Shown here piece by piece: positions 36,690-49,400 of a stretch of DNA of 64,000 nt (its first letter is position 1; each line of letters opens with the position of its first letter). This DNA comes from Apoda limacodes. Lineage: Eukaryota > Arthropoda > Insecta > Lepidoptera > Limacodidae. The notes beneath the pieces are model-generated. The model saw only the letters and a list, made by a program, of their open reading frames with translations. It searched no databases and was not told the origin of the DNA. Location: the NCBI GenBank assembly GCA_946406115.1, contig OX291540.1, positions 4,026,563 to 4,090,562 on the forward strand. The letters run 5' to 3'. The position numbers and the translations under genes were made by a program.

Positions 36690-37150
36690 CAGTATAAAAA
36701 AATCGGTCAAGGGCGAGTCGGACCGTATCTATAACTTACAAACACAAACAACAACAAAAGTGCTTCTAGACGGTTACCGAACCCAATAACTAACCACTAG
36801 GCCACGAGTATGTTTTTCTTCTGAACTATTTTCGCTTGATGGCGATTGTATGGTAATTAATAATGGTAACGGCTCATACTCGTCTTACACTAATAATGTA
36901 GTATAGCTACTTCAGAGCTTACATTATAATCATTGTAATTGTTTGAAGCTGTTATAATTTTACTGTACAACAGAAACGAGTACCTTGAATGGAGACCCCT
37001 TCAATTTTTTTATGTCTGATAGGTAATCATATTATGTCTTACAAACTTTGGTCTAAAAGATAAAGGACGGTCGGACATACGGACAGACCGACAGCGCAAG
37101 CTTAGTAATATGGATCTGTTGCCACCCTTTGGTTACAGAACCCTAGTTAT
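36690..37150 (+). repeat. ggccaagtgcg/ggaaccctaaaa-type dispersed repeat, with nested tRNA-like head
   Basis: It starts aatcggtcaagggcgagtcgga and ends ttacagaaccctagttat, preceded by cggacagaccgacagcgca. At about 36755-36815 the minus strand carries tactcgtggcctagtggttag, an A-box-like tRNA/SINE head, apparently inserted into this repeat. Confidence 0.6.
36770..36812 (-). repeat. tRNA-derived SINE head (A box), partial
   Basis: The reverse complement gives tactcgtggcctagtggtta, close to the canonical tRNA A box. I do not see a matching B box at the expected distance, so this is a fragment. Confidence 0.4.
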
Positions 37151-37714
37151 AAAAATCCAACTTTAAATATTTACAAATATGAAAAAAGTAGAATAAAAGT
37201 ATTCTGAATTAAATTGACCAACAACCTAGAATATATCCTCCTTCCTAAATCTAACCGTTTAACGGCCTATTGACAAGTCTTATTCAGGAATGTCAGTAGG
37301 TCTTAGTATCGTTCGCGGATTACAACATCAGTTACCTAATTAAAGTCATATACCTACATATACCTGCCTAAACAATAAATTTCACTAATTCTGCCGTGCT
37401 AAGCTAGGTCGACTAAATTAACCTTCATCTACATACCTCTCTAGTCCCTCTCTGCAACCTTCATCAGAATTCTCAGTTTCCTTGGTAAGTTTCTTATAAC
37501 TTTAAAAAATATTATACTAATACATACAACATAGAAACATATATATGCTGACTTTCACCGAATCACTAAAATGTAAATATTTTTTTTGCTCAAATTCACA
37601 TATTTATCTGCGATAAAGCGAATATCTCGAACGAAAGTATTTATAAATGCGGCCTAATAAAGGCGCCTTGATAAATTTTCTATGTAAGTAGTAAGGCAGA
37701 CTTCTAGAACAATA

Positions 37715-39900
37715 ACATTTTTACTAACAGAATTTTTAACGGCACTAAATTTGACCCAAATAGTAAAGGATCCTACACATTTTACAGAACACAGTCAAAC
37801 GTTAATTGACTTAATATGTACAGATAATCAAATACTTAATGTTGATGTACAGCATATTCCTGATTATGGTCGACACGCATTTGTGACAGTGACAGTAGAC
37901 GTTAACCGACAAAATTAATAGCGAGACGAATTACCTACAGACCCTTGAAAGTCATTAACCTAAGTAAATTTAACCGTGACCTGGCTTCTGAAGGCTGGAC
38001 ATCTATAGGACAGTTTGATGACGTTAGTGACATAATAAGAGTTTTTAAGGCCAAAGTTTTTGACAAACACGCGCCCGAAAAGGTGGCAGTATTTAAAGAA
38101 GCGCCTAAGCCGTGGCTGACAGACACTATTCTGTTTATGATGCAACTGCTTAATGACGCAAATGACCGCTATTAAAAAACTAAAGACGGACAACATAAGC
38201 CAGACTACAAGAACCTAAAACACATGGTTATAGGGCTATACATAGCGAAAAACGCACCTATTTTGAGTTTCATATCAATAGCTGTGCTCGTGACTCTAAA
38301 AGACTATGGAAAAATTTAAAACGGCAACTGATCTCGGACAAGAATAACTTGGAGTTATCGGCACATTTTAACGACGCGGATGAGCTAAATAGACAATTCC
38401 GTGACATACCTGGCAACTCCGACGTAAAAATTACTGATTTAACCTTTATGAATAAAACAGATATGGACCCTTTAAAATCAGACAAGTGACTACTGATACA
38501 GTTGCTTGCGCCCTAATCAAAATAAAATCTAAGGCTAAAGGGATGGACATGATTGACATTGACATGATATTTTTGACCATGCCGACAACTTTGGAGACAA
38601 TAATACTTATTGTTAACAGAAGCATCGACTCTCATAACTTCCCTTCTGACTGGAAAACTGCAAAAGTTACTCCTTTACCCAAAAAACTAAATCCTACCCA
38701 AATATCCGATCTTCGAGCTGTAAGTATCCTTCCGTGCTCATCGAAAATAATAGAGAGGGTCGTGTATGATCAGATGTCGGAATATCTTGAAAAGAACACT
38801 ATTTTGCCAGATCAACAATCGGGTTTTCACAAAGGCTGTTCATCTGGTACAGCACTGCTCGATGTTGTTAATAATATTTTGCATGCGCAGGATTCTGCAA
38901 AAAGCGCTATCTTGGTGATGCTTATTTTACTAGCGACTGTATAAACCTACCCTTGTTATTATCCAAGATGTCGTATTATGGATTTGACAATGCAACGGTT
39001 CGTGGTTTGACAGCTATCTTTCTGACCGAACACAGGCTATTGGTCTATTTGGAGCACATGGAATTGTGCTGTCTTCTCAGAGGCGCTTAATAAAGGGTGT
39101 ACCGCAGGGATCCATTTTAGGCCCACTTCTATTTATATTGTACAGTGCAGACATTGTAAAATGTATCCAAACAAATAACTATCATCTCTACGCTGATGAT
39201 GTTCAATTATATGCATCTTCTGCACCGTCTAATATGGTTGAATGTGTAACCGGCATAAATAAATAACTTGAGCAGGTCGCGGATTGGTCTGGTCGGAATT
39301 GTATCCTGTTAAACCCAAATAAGTCTAAATATATTGTACTTGAAACCAGACTTCCAGAAATCCAAAATACATTGGAAGCTCTGATAGACTCTGATAGCTA
39401 TATAATGATAGCCATTGCGGGTAACCCAATAGAGAGAGTAGAAGAGGTAAGGAATTTAGGTGTATTGATGGATGGTGAGCTTCGTTTTGAAAAACACCTT
39501 CTTGGGGTAGTCATGAATTGCTTTTGCCGTCTTCAAGCGCTTTATAGTATCCGTGATTACCTAAGCGTGGATTTACGTATCCACCTTTGTGAGTCACTGA
39601 TATTATCAAAGTTTAATTACTGTGACGTTGTCTACAGTGGCTGTATTTTCGGTCGCTTTCAGAGATTGATACAGCGGGTTTAAAACTCATGCATTCGTTG
39701 TTGTTTCCGAACTCCACCCGTCCCCGAATCAGAAATTCCCGTATTTGAAAGCAGCAAACCTTTTAAATATGCAGGCAACTTTACTTCGCCACTATGTTGT
39801 TGGGTGTAGTCCGGCAAGGCACACCAGAGTATTTGTACTTTAAACTTAATTGGTCCTCAAGAATGTACCCGTCCAAAGTGCTAATTCTTTTTTTAAAACA
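37715..39900 (+). mobile_element. Degenerate LINE, endonuclease end to C-terminus (family C, CR1/L2-like)
   Basis: Order on the plus strand: endonuclease end QIVKDPTHFTEHSQTLIDLI (37755-37815); post-endonuclease PLKVINLSKFNRDLASEGW; RT blocks HNFPSDWKTAKVTPLPKK, DLRAVSILPCSSKIIERVV and QQSGFHKGCSSGTALLDV (38630-38870); then KGVPQGSILGPLLFILY and YHLYADDVQLYASS (39090-39220), with an intact YADD box; then FNYCDVVYSGC (39613-39645). Stops and shifts separate the pieces (37917, 38175, 38942, 39267). It is the most complete of the LINE remnants here, but not functional. Confidence 0.88.
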
Positions 39901-39939
39901 ATTGCCGCACCAACCTATTGAGAAAGGGTTGTGCTAATT

Positions 39940-40165
39940 CAGAAACCTTCCCCGGCGTGTGCATAACAACTTACCTAAATTTCATGACAATCGGTTTACC
40001 CTTATTGCGCGACTCCGACTCGCAGTTGACCCTGTCTGACTTGCACTTGACCTTGTTTTTCTTTCTCAGAAACCTTCCCCGGCGTGTGCAAAATAACTTA
40101 CCAAAATTTCATTACAATCGGTTTACACTTATTGCGCGAGTCCGACTTGCACTTGACCTTTTATT
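39940..40165. repeat. 127-bp tandem duplication
   Basis: cagaaaccttccccggcgtgtgca starts at 39940 and again at 40067. Both copies continue with atttcat.acaatcggttta and end near gcacttgacctt, which is the reverse of the ggtcaagtgcgagtcgg end of the dispersed repeat family. Confidence 0.8.
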
Positions 40166-40539
40166 TTTCCTTATAAACTTTGTCTTAACAATAACGAACA
40201 CAACAAAAAAAAGGAGCCAAATATTAATATATAATATATTATAATATATAGAATATTGATGTAGATGATACTCCTGGGTTAAGCTCGTAGGATACATACA
40301 TATACGATTGTACGTGTATACATACACTTAGAATGTGGTCGTGACTGAAAATCAGTTTGTGAGTTTAAGGCTCAAATAAATGCTGAGTCAAAGGCCATTT
40401 CATTGGTACCGAGACATGCTCCATTTTTGTTTACTTTTCATTTTTAGTGATCTGTTATTTTAAATTTGTGTTTAAATTGTAAATTATTTATGTATATGTT
40501 GTCTTTGTTTCAATGAATAAACTTGTTTTTTTTTTCTTT

Positions 40540-41590
40540 CTAATGACTTGTTTCGTCCGTCCGTCTTCCGCTCTGGCCAAGTGTCCCGCCCATTTCCATT
40601 TCCACATGAATTTTAAAGAGTGGTGTAAGAAACCGATAAGTTTCTTCTCTTATTTTGCTGTGTCGTATTTTGTTCATCTGTCGGACTTTTAGGATAGATC
40701 ATTTCATAGCAGATTGGTATATTCTAATTTTTTGTTCCACTGTTTTTGTATATATCCATATTTGTGAGCCAGCAAAGTGCCATTTTTACTTTCAGTATTT
40801 CCTTGTGGGCCAGTTTTCCAGGATAAATTAACTCTTGTAGTGACCTTCTACGTTATTTTTCAGGTGGAAGGAAATTTGTTTCTCAAGATATATATAAGTA
40901 TCTACATATTCAAGGTATTTTTTTCCTATTTTAATAGGTGGTCTTAAATAATTCATTTTTAGTCCCACACGTGCGCGTTCATCATATCATCAGCGAAGCG
41001 CAAGTGGCTTATGTATTTGTTGTTGATTTGAATACCTAGACTTCTCTAATAGGATTTTTAAATATTATCTCTAGTATTGCAATAAAGAGTTTAGATAGGA
41101 CCTTGTTTTACGCCTCTTTTTATTTTTATTTCCGTCACGGTTTTTGCCAGGATGACTCTACTTGTGCTATTCTTGTATATGTTTTGTATTATGGTACAAT
41201 AAGTTTCATGTGTTTCATTTTTCTTAAGTGCTTTACCTACCTTCTTGGTTGGTATCAATAAAGTGGCCTTTGGAACTGTTTGTATTTTCCTATGATGTTC
41301 TCCACGACTTGAATGTGATCGACAGTTGAGTAACCTTTGGAACTCTTTATATTTTCCTATGATGATCTCCACGACTTGAATGTGATCGACAGTTGAGTAA
41401 CCTTTGGAACCCTTGGTTTTTTCCTATGATGTACTCCACGACTTGAATGTGATTGACAGTTGAGTAATCTTTTGAAAAATCTGCCTCTCACTGCTCTACC
41501 GGCTGATTTTCATCAATGTTTGCACTTATTCGGTTTGTATACAGTAGGTTAATCGGCCGATAATTGCCAATGTCCTTTGGATCACTTTTT
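40540..41590 (-). mobile_element. RTE-type LINE remnant with internal triplication
   Basis: Minus-strand RT of RTE type. From high to low coordinates it reads DIGNYRPINLLY (about 41555), ENQPVEQ, DYSTVNHIQVVEYIIGK, VGKALKKNETHETYCTIIQN, VILAKTVTEIKIKRGVKQG (about 41100), ISHLRFADDMM (about 40990) and YVDTYIYLEKQISF (about 40880). The end resembles the RTE tail (GGTLGQSGRRTDE near 40570). The HIQVVE..IIGKYKEFQ segment occurs three times because of a 67-bp tandem repeat. Stops and shifts throughout. Confidence 0.78.
41270..41470. repeat. 67-bp tandem repeat, three copies, inside the RTE remnant
   Basis: tccacgacttgaatgtgat occurs at 41301, 41368 and 41435, exactly 67 bp apart. Since 67 is not a multiple of 3, each copy shifts the RT frame. 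Confidence 0.88.
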
Positions 41591-41594
41591 TTGG

Positions 41595-42748
41595 ACAATA
41601 AAATAATATTAAAGTCAAAGTCAAAATGGTTTATTCAAATAAGGATTTTACAATCACTTTTGAATCGTCAAAGTTATAAAATATTATTTTTTGAACCCTC
41701 CCACCTTCCCGCCGGTTCACAATGTTGTTGATTTCTACCGAGAAGAATCCGGCAAGAAACTCGATAGTTACTCTTTTAAAAACACTATCAATAATACATG
41801 TTTTATATAAAAAAAAATTTTAGTCGTACAATTTTATGTTTTTTCCATTTTAATTTGGTTTACCTATGCATCCTGTAATTGAGCATCATCAGTCCCAAGG
41901 ATTTTTATCATTTACATAGTCTGAAATATTGTAGTATGCCTTTTTACAAAGTACCTGCTTGATAAAAGATTTAAATTTACTTATTGATAGATTTTGAATT
42001 TTATTGGGAACTTTGTTGTAAAAGTGTATACATTGCCCCATAAAAGAGTTACTTATTTTGTGTAGACGTGTATCATGCACCAACAGTTTATTTTTACTTC
42101 TAGTATTTACTTTGTGAACGTCACTTTTCTTGCTGAAACTATTGATATTTTTATGTACATATAAAAGATTTTCATATATGTACTGCGACACTAAAGTTAA
42201 AATTTTTACTTCCCTAAACCTATCCCTCAGAGATATCCTAGATCCTAATTTATAAATAGCACGAATTGCCCTTTTTTGTAACAAAAATATTGTATTTACA
42301 TCAGCAGCGCTACCCCACAATAGGATACCATATATCATTAAACTATGGAAATAGCTAAAATATACTATTTTTGCAGTGTCGACATCGGTCAATTGTCTTT
42401 TTTTTTTGATCGCATACACAGCAGAGCTAAGTTTTTTGGCTAGGTTATGAATATGAGGATCCCATTGAAGTTTGGAGTCCAGCGTTATGCCAAGAAAGAC
42501 TGTTGAATTAACAAGTTCTAATTGCTCGCCATTAATATTAATACATGTCTGTCTCTGACTAACATTTGGTAATGTAAATTTAACACATTTGGTTTTTTTT
42601 TCATTAAGTAATAAATTATTAGCGTTAAACCAATTTACAATTTTAGAAAGGGCATTATTTAATTCATTATAACATGTCTGTCGTCTCTTAACTTTAAAAA
42701 GCAAAGAGGTGTCATCAGCAAATAAGACAATGTCATGGTTTTTTACAG
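41595..42748 (-). mobile_element. 5'-truncated LINE with open C-terminal frame (family E)
   Basis: Minus-strand frame open from the catalytic box VLFADDTSLLF (about 42728-42696) to the stop near 41889, at least 271 codons. It has NWFNANNLLLNEKKTKCVKF, STVFLGITLDSKLQWDPHI, SYFHSLMIYGILLWGSA, LLQKRAIRAIY and YNISDYVNDKNPWD. These are the post-RT thumb and C-terminal parts of a Jockey/CR1-group ORF2. The 3' UTR (41889-41610) contains the word ctaccgagaagaatccggca (plus strand) and ends in a ttgactttgactt simple tail. 5' truncation falls just before the catalytic box. The intact frame implies a young insertion. Confidence 0.88.
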
Positions 42749-43340
42749 ATTAGATTTGGTTAAACAAGAAAGTTATTATCAGCACTAGCATTGTTCTTGC
42801 TACTTTTATTGCCTCGTTCAAGGCCTGAACCTTTTTCTATTTTCAACTTTTTTATTTTCTGATCTATTCCTTTTTTTTCCCAAATTATAGATTAGATTTA
42901 TGAATTAAAAGTTTTGACTGAAGTTAAAGTTAAACGTAATTAATTGCTCTCTTTTAGTGTGCACGTAGTTTATATTTTAAGAAGTTTTAGTAACAGACAG
43001 CTTGTATACATACTTGATAAAATAGACGCTTCTTTACCGCCCGTGAGTTTTATGTACGCGCGCTATGCTTTGAGAAAAGTGAAATTTACAAACAAAAAGC
43101 CGTGGGAGTAATTAAGGTCTTAGCACCCGCTTTGCCTGCACGTAACGAACACAATAAATGTCAACTTGTTCTAGACGTCGATTTAAAAGACATTTATTTA
43201 AGTAAGGAAAGAATATTAAAAATTAGGTAAATCTGTTAAAAATAACCTATAGTTTCAATCATTTAAAATTCTTAACGCCATTTTAACAAATACAAACAAT
43301 AAGAATGACGTTAGACACTGTCTTAAACTTCATCTCTTTG
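42749..43340. other. Unassigned DNA upstream of the transporter gene
   Basis: No element recognised. The promoter and first non-coding exon(s) of the transporter may lie here, but I could not point to a TATA box or initiator with confidence. Confidence 0.4.
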
Positions 43341-43346
43341 TTTCAG

Positions 43347-43441
43347 ATATAACATGAGGCGACAAACGAGGAAGTAGTGCTCCATGCACGAAAATTTTAA
43401 TTAGTTCGTCGTTCACTTTGCGTTAAATAGAAGATTGTACC
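43347..43441 (+). promoter_or_regulatory. Probable 5' UTR exon part with two short upstream ORFs
   Basis: A good splice acceptor (ctctttgtttcag, ending at 43346) precedes the start-codon exon. If this is the exon edge, the leader holds two upstream ORFs of 7 and 6 codons (43354-43377 and 43384-43404), both closed before the main ATG. The acceptor is inferred, not proven. Confidence 0.45.
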
Positions 43442-43489
43442 ATGAAGGAAGAAATAAGAAAGCAGGCAGTCTCTCCTTTTTTAAGACAG
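43442..43489 (+). CDS. Tret1-like, coding exon 1
   Basis: Start context gtaccATGA. Encodes 16 residues (MKEEIRKQAVSPFLRQ), a short cytosolic N-terminus. Donor GTGAGT directly after CAG. Ends in phase 0. Confidence 0.88.
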
Positions 43490-46400
43490 GTGAGTTGTTT
43501 GTTAATAAATGAGCAGGCTTTTTTTAATATCCTGAAGAAGAAGCATTTGTATTAATGAAGTAAAGGAAGGAACACATAAAAAAATATGCTGACTGCTAAG
43601 CTAATTCGTCAGTCATCACAAAACCAAAACCACAAAAGCTAATCCTGGTAAATTTGTGGTGGTGGAAAATGAGATCCTTTGGCATATTTGTATTATTTAG
43701 TTTAAAGAGGGTACAAAAAGAATGTTAAGGATTGTCTTTATTTTTGCAGTTAAACCTTAAAAAAATAACTTAGTACATACATATACATATGCCTGTTAAT
43801 TCAAAAATTGAAGTTATTGGAAAATCACCTATAAAGGTAATAAATATAGGACTTACGGTATATGGAGATTCCGTTATTTATTTGATAGGATGTGTAACTA
43901 AGACGGTTTTGGAAATTAACAGCGTTAAAAGGGGATGTCAAACTTTGTATGTGGCAGGAAAAGATTCATGGTGCGGTTAGCACTCCTTTAAAGCAGCTAA
44001 TCATATCATCGGACGCTTGATGATCACTATTCAGTTAGGCTCTAGCTACCACCAGCCAGCCGCTGAGAAAGCGGGACCTTTTTCAGTCAACCACACTACA
44101 CACTTCATCGTACCGACTCACGTACCTACACAAGTATCATATTGTGCCATGCCTACACAAATCTTCAGGAGAGCTTAATCTGGGGCTTCTGCACTTGGTT
44201 TTGCTGAGTGACCACATCGATAACTATCCGCCCTTATGCCTTAACCTTGAAATGAATAGTTTAAGTAGTTAGCAAAATAATTAATTGTGACAGGCTGAAT
44301 TACACACAACTAAGGCTGACTTCATAAGGATTCTTTCTTTATCTTTTTGTTGCCGTTAGGTTAGTTAATTTGGTGTATGGTTTCAGGCTTTGGCGGTGAG
44401 CGGCGTGGTGATGTACATGATCGGTACTGGTGCAAACATTGCGTACCCCGGGGTGCTGCTGCAGCAGCTAAGGGAGCCAGACTCCGCAGTCCAGCTGACA
44501 GAAGAGCACGAGTCCTGGATCGGTGAGGGATAGTTTTAAGTGTAACTGTTAGCCAACATGGCTTCGTAGATACCTATATGTAACAGCTGAAATTTATTTA
44601 GTTTATAAACATTAGTGAAGCCACAACCCGTTGGCAAAAAATAAAAAAGCAGGCACGAGCGCGAGCGTGCCGCTGTAGGTGATTTAGCGACCGTTGATGT
44701 GGCGGAAAAAATTTCACCTGTAATGAAAGAAATCTTCATTAGCCTCTCCACACTTTGTTTTCACACCTACCTTTATCCGGAACATTTACTATTCATACAC
44801 ACTTTGTTATAGGGCAGATATGAACAAAGTACCGTTAAATGCGAAAATGTAGCAGTTGAATTATGTAACAAAACAATTTTTATTTGGGAGTATTAGCTAT
44901 GGGAATCATATTAATTAATGCGTTCTTCGGGATATGGTTCAGATCATGAAATACTTGAAAAAATGGTTAATGAACTTTTATCCGAGTTTTTTCAAAAAAA
45001 TCTTCAAAGGTCTAAGTGGTATAAGCTTATATACCTTATTTTACTTATATACCTTTGCTAAAGCATAGCCGTGATAGTGCTTTAGACTCTGAGAAAAAAA
45101 GTATTTTTTGATAAGAATGTTGTATAATAAACTATTCATTTATTTCATGTATTGCAATGAAAATCTCAGTGAGTTGAGATGTTGTTGCACTACTCATGCA
45201 CGCTCAGTTATATATCGCGTCGTCCTTGTTTAAGAGGCAGGCATTACTTGACAGAAAACTTAAAAAACATGAACGATGCGATATATGTAACTACGTGAGT
45301 GCAGCTGAGCTAGGTATATCTAAATTTTTTTAATATTCCGATAAAAAATTAACCGCTGGACCGATTTTTTTCAGACTCTTTCCAGATCAAAGTCGACGTG
45401 GCGTATCAATTGATATGGTCATCAAACAATTCGGTCCAGTAGTTTTGAGAAAACCGAGCAGAAAAAAAGTACACATACATACACACACACACACACACAC
45501 AGATATCACTCTAAAAATGATTGCAAATGATTCTCCGAGTCATGAAACGTAAAGAAAACACAAAAATATCGATTTCGATTTTCGGACCTATTACAATAAC
45601 TTCCCAAGAGAAGATAATAAAAGAAATAAATGAATTGATTATTATACATCATTATTATCAAAAAATGCTTTTTATCAGGGTTTAAAGCAATATCAAATAT
45701 CAAGCAATATGCTTTACCGAAGTTGTAAACTACTAGCACTGAGAACTATGAAGATTCCTTTGCTAAAATATTGTTGAATAATATTGAACGAAAAAGAAAA
45801 AAGGTGACTTTTTTTTTCTCTTTTGTTTAGGATTTTTTTATCTTACAAAAATTTATTAATCGTGTTTTGACGTTTTGAACCATGTCCCGAAGAACACAAT
45901 TATTAAATTTCAGTTAGATTTACTTGTCGGACGTTTGTTTAGCTAGTAGCCACTCGACTGTCCGAGTTTTCTAGCCGCCATAATATGGTATGGTGGTCAT
46001 ATATACAGGTTTAACGTGCCCTCCAAAGCACGTAGAAGTTCAGAAAAATATGCCACTAGGCGGTCACTCATACGGGTAGTGACCATGACCGACGTTGCTT
46101 AGCTTCGCTTATCGTTTCCGTCCGATAGACAAATGCGACTGGGCCACGAACTCCTCCTGGTGCTACCGTGTACCTATGTAATCTAACTGCACAACATATA
46201 TAGCTACGTTATTTTTTACTTCTATTTGAACAAACCACATCAGCCATGAAAATTATGTTTTACAAGAGACTTGACACAATCGTGTAACTTTGATCAATCA
46301 AGAGTAAATTACTACCATTACTCAAATAGCGACCGACAAGCAATTTAGCCGCAGTTGTTGCAATTTACGTCATAGCAATTGCTCGGCTCGCCAGCTATAG

Positions 46401-49400
46401 AACCTAAGTAAATTACAGGCATTACAGACACAATTAGTAGTCTATTAAATATGTAGTCCGCGTTCCATTCTGCACTGTCGAAACTATTTGACTTAGATTT
46501 GTTACCGACGGGCACGCGGAGGCCCCCTTACTAATAAACATAGGTTATGTTGTGTGTTAAAATATCTAGTTAGGTAGGTAGGTACCCAAGTAAACAGAAT
46601 TCGGTCCGTATCTTAGAATTTTTTTTTATACCACTAAGGTGGCAAACAAGCACACGGCCCTCCTGATGGTAAGCGGTCACCGTGGCGTATGGGCACTTGC
46701 AACACCAGGGGTATTACTCGCGCGTTGCCGACCCTTCAAAAATCCAATAACTTTTTTCTTGAAGAACCCCATACTGTAGTCCTTAGAGAAAACCTTGGCA
46801 GGGAGCTCATTCCACAACCCAAGCGTTCGCGGGAGAAATTTTTTAAAGTAGGTCCCTATAAGTATTGATGACTGTGACATCTTCATCATATCAGCTTATA
46901 TTGGTCCACTGCTAAACATAAGCCTCTTGTATGGCGCGCCGTTTCTCCCGGTCCTCTGCGTTCTGAATCCAACCACCACCAGACACCCTTTTAAGGTCGC
47001 CGGTCCCCGGGTTGGAGAGCTTCACCATTAATTAATTTACATCAATATTATTTAAAGTTTAAAGAATTTTAAGGGTTCCCTAACAAAAGGGGTGCCATCT
47101 GAGCCTACCATGTCTGTCTAGTCCGTCCGACCTTTAATGGACTGTATCTTTTAGACCGAAGTAAGCAGAAGCCTCAAAATTTTCAGAGAATATGAGTTGT
47201 TATGGTACCACTGACAATTAATAAAAAAATTAAATAAATTAAGGATTGCTAATGCCCCTAAAGCAGACATACTGACAGAACACTAAGCCACAGTTTATTT
47301 ACCTTGATGTCGGACGCCAACAGAACTTTTTACCTATCTTTACTTGTCTTAATTTTTGGCAATCAACTTTAAGGTGCAAAGAACATGTAGCTTAAACAAT
47401 AAGTATGCTGTAGGAGCTAATTTTTAGAATTCCGTACGCAGAGGGTGCCAACGGAGCCCTATTGGTAAGACTACGTTGCTGTCTGTCCGTCTGTCCGGCC
47501 ATTAAAAGGCATTATCTTTTAGACCGAAATAGGTAGAAGCTTGAATTTTTCACAGAATATGTGTTATAATAGGGCATTTTCTAACAAATAATAAAAAAAT
47601 AAAATTAAAGCGGGGTCCCAAGACAAGATACACATTTTCTTTGTTTTTGCTGTTTCTTAAAAACAGAAAGAGATACAAACTTAACCTTGCAGTGACAAAA
47701 TAGTATAAACTCTAAAATAAAACAACAAATAATAAAAACCGGTTAAGTGTGAGACGGGCCCTAGCAATTACTATTTTAAATTACCAGTACAGCACCATCT
47801 AGCTTCTCATTAAGAGAAACAGGAACACATTTGTTTGTTGGAAACAAAATTCAAAGTTAAGCAACGTCGGGCTTGGTCAGTACTTGCACGGGTGACCGCT
47901 TAGTGGCACATTTTTTTTTGTTTGTGTTTGTAAATTACGTAAATGGTAATGGTAATAGAGCCCAACTCGCACTTGGCCTGTTTTTACTTTTTGGTTGATT
48001 TGAAGTCGGATAAGTGTTTTTGTTAAAATAGTATTTGATGATTTATTTTAACAATGTTAACAATCTTATTTTGTTGATGATTGATTAATTTAACTATCTA
48101 GGTGATTTAAATTGATACGTACAGTTTTGCTGTCATGCACCTTTTCCCTTAAAATGTAATCATATGACACATTTAGATAAGGGTTCCTTTTTTAAGGCTA
48201 TGGCATACCCTAGCAAAAGCGTACCGTTTCAACCAGTGTACAAAGACATATTACACTACAGAAACATACAAAGAGACACAGTTCCACGTACAATAGGCGC
48301 TAGCACGTGACTGCACATTGAAAATTTCGATTTTCTCGGTTTGTTAAGTCGGATGTCAGAAATATTTTGCTTACTTAAACAGAAAATTGTTTTTATTGGT
48401 ACCTAACTGCAAAAATTACACTTATCTCAGTGTATATTTTTCAACTTTTGGGCTATTCTTAATCGCGGGCACTGTTATAGTACTTAATGATATGAACAAC
48501 TGCATATTTTCCGAAAGCTGATTTTTTAGTCAAGTATACTAATTGTTATTTCCAGCATCAATCCTGGGCTTGGCGCTTATCTCCGGAATAGTGGTTGCCC
48601 CGTTTAGCTTGCAACACTTGGGCCGCCGACTCACCAACCAGCTGAGCACCCTGCCGGCGCTGGGAGGTTGGGCGCTGCTGCTGGCTGCACGTGGACCCAC
48701 AGCATTGCTCACTAGCAGGTTTTTACAGGTTACCTATTGTATGTTATATATTTACATCAAAAAGAACCCGATCAAGTGCGAGTTGGACTCAGAATTGTTT
48801 TCAATTTTATTAAGATAAATTGAAAAATTGCCCTGCTAGTCGTGGGGATACCAGTAGATATGGAATTATGGGTATTCTTATTATCTGTTGCTAGCTAGCT
48901 ATCTGTACGCTCGATTTGAGTAGAGCTTTGGGGGCACACTGGATGACCCAGGTATCGGAGATGCGGGCCGCTTGGGCACTGAGGGAGTTATGTCAATATT
49001 CAGATGGTTGTCCTTTTGTCCAAGGGTACGATTTTCCCTGCCATTTTTCACGATAGGCCTGTTGACGCACTGGATAAGTTTTGTCGGTTTTCGGTTTAGT
49101 AAAAGTTGACATTTTTTATTCAAATTAGGGTTTTACAAACACTTTTGAATCGTAAAAGTTATGAAATTTGGGTTCAAATTGTATCGTGATTTTTATGTCG
49201 AGGCATTTCAAATTGTTGAGTTCAATTGCGATTGTTATTTTCTGTGACTGGTTCTGGTTCTGGGAATTTGTGTTATATTTAGTTATGATATCACAACGAC
49301 CTTTAACTCTGGAAAGAACTAGTAAATATTATATAATTTATATTCGAAGCGAGTGTCACTAATATACTTTTACGAAATTTCAGCGCCGAAGTTTTTTGAA

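Noticed and set aside
47852..47911. Functional 5S rRNA gene
   Set aside because: Only the 3' half is present, so it lacks half of the molecule.
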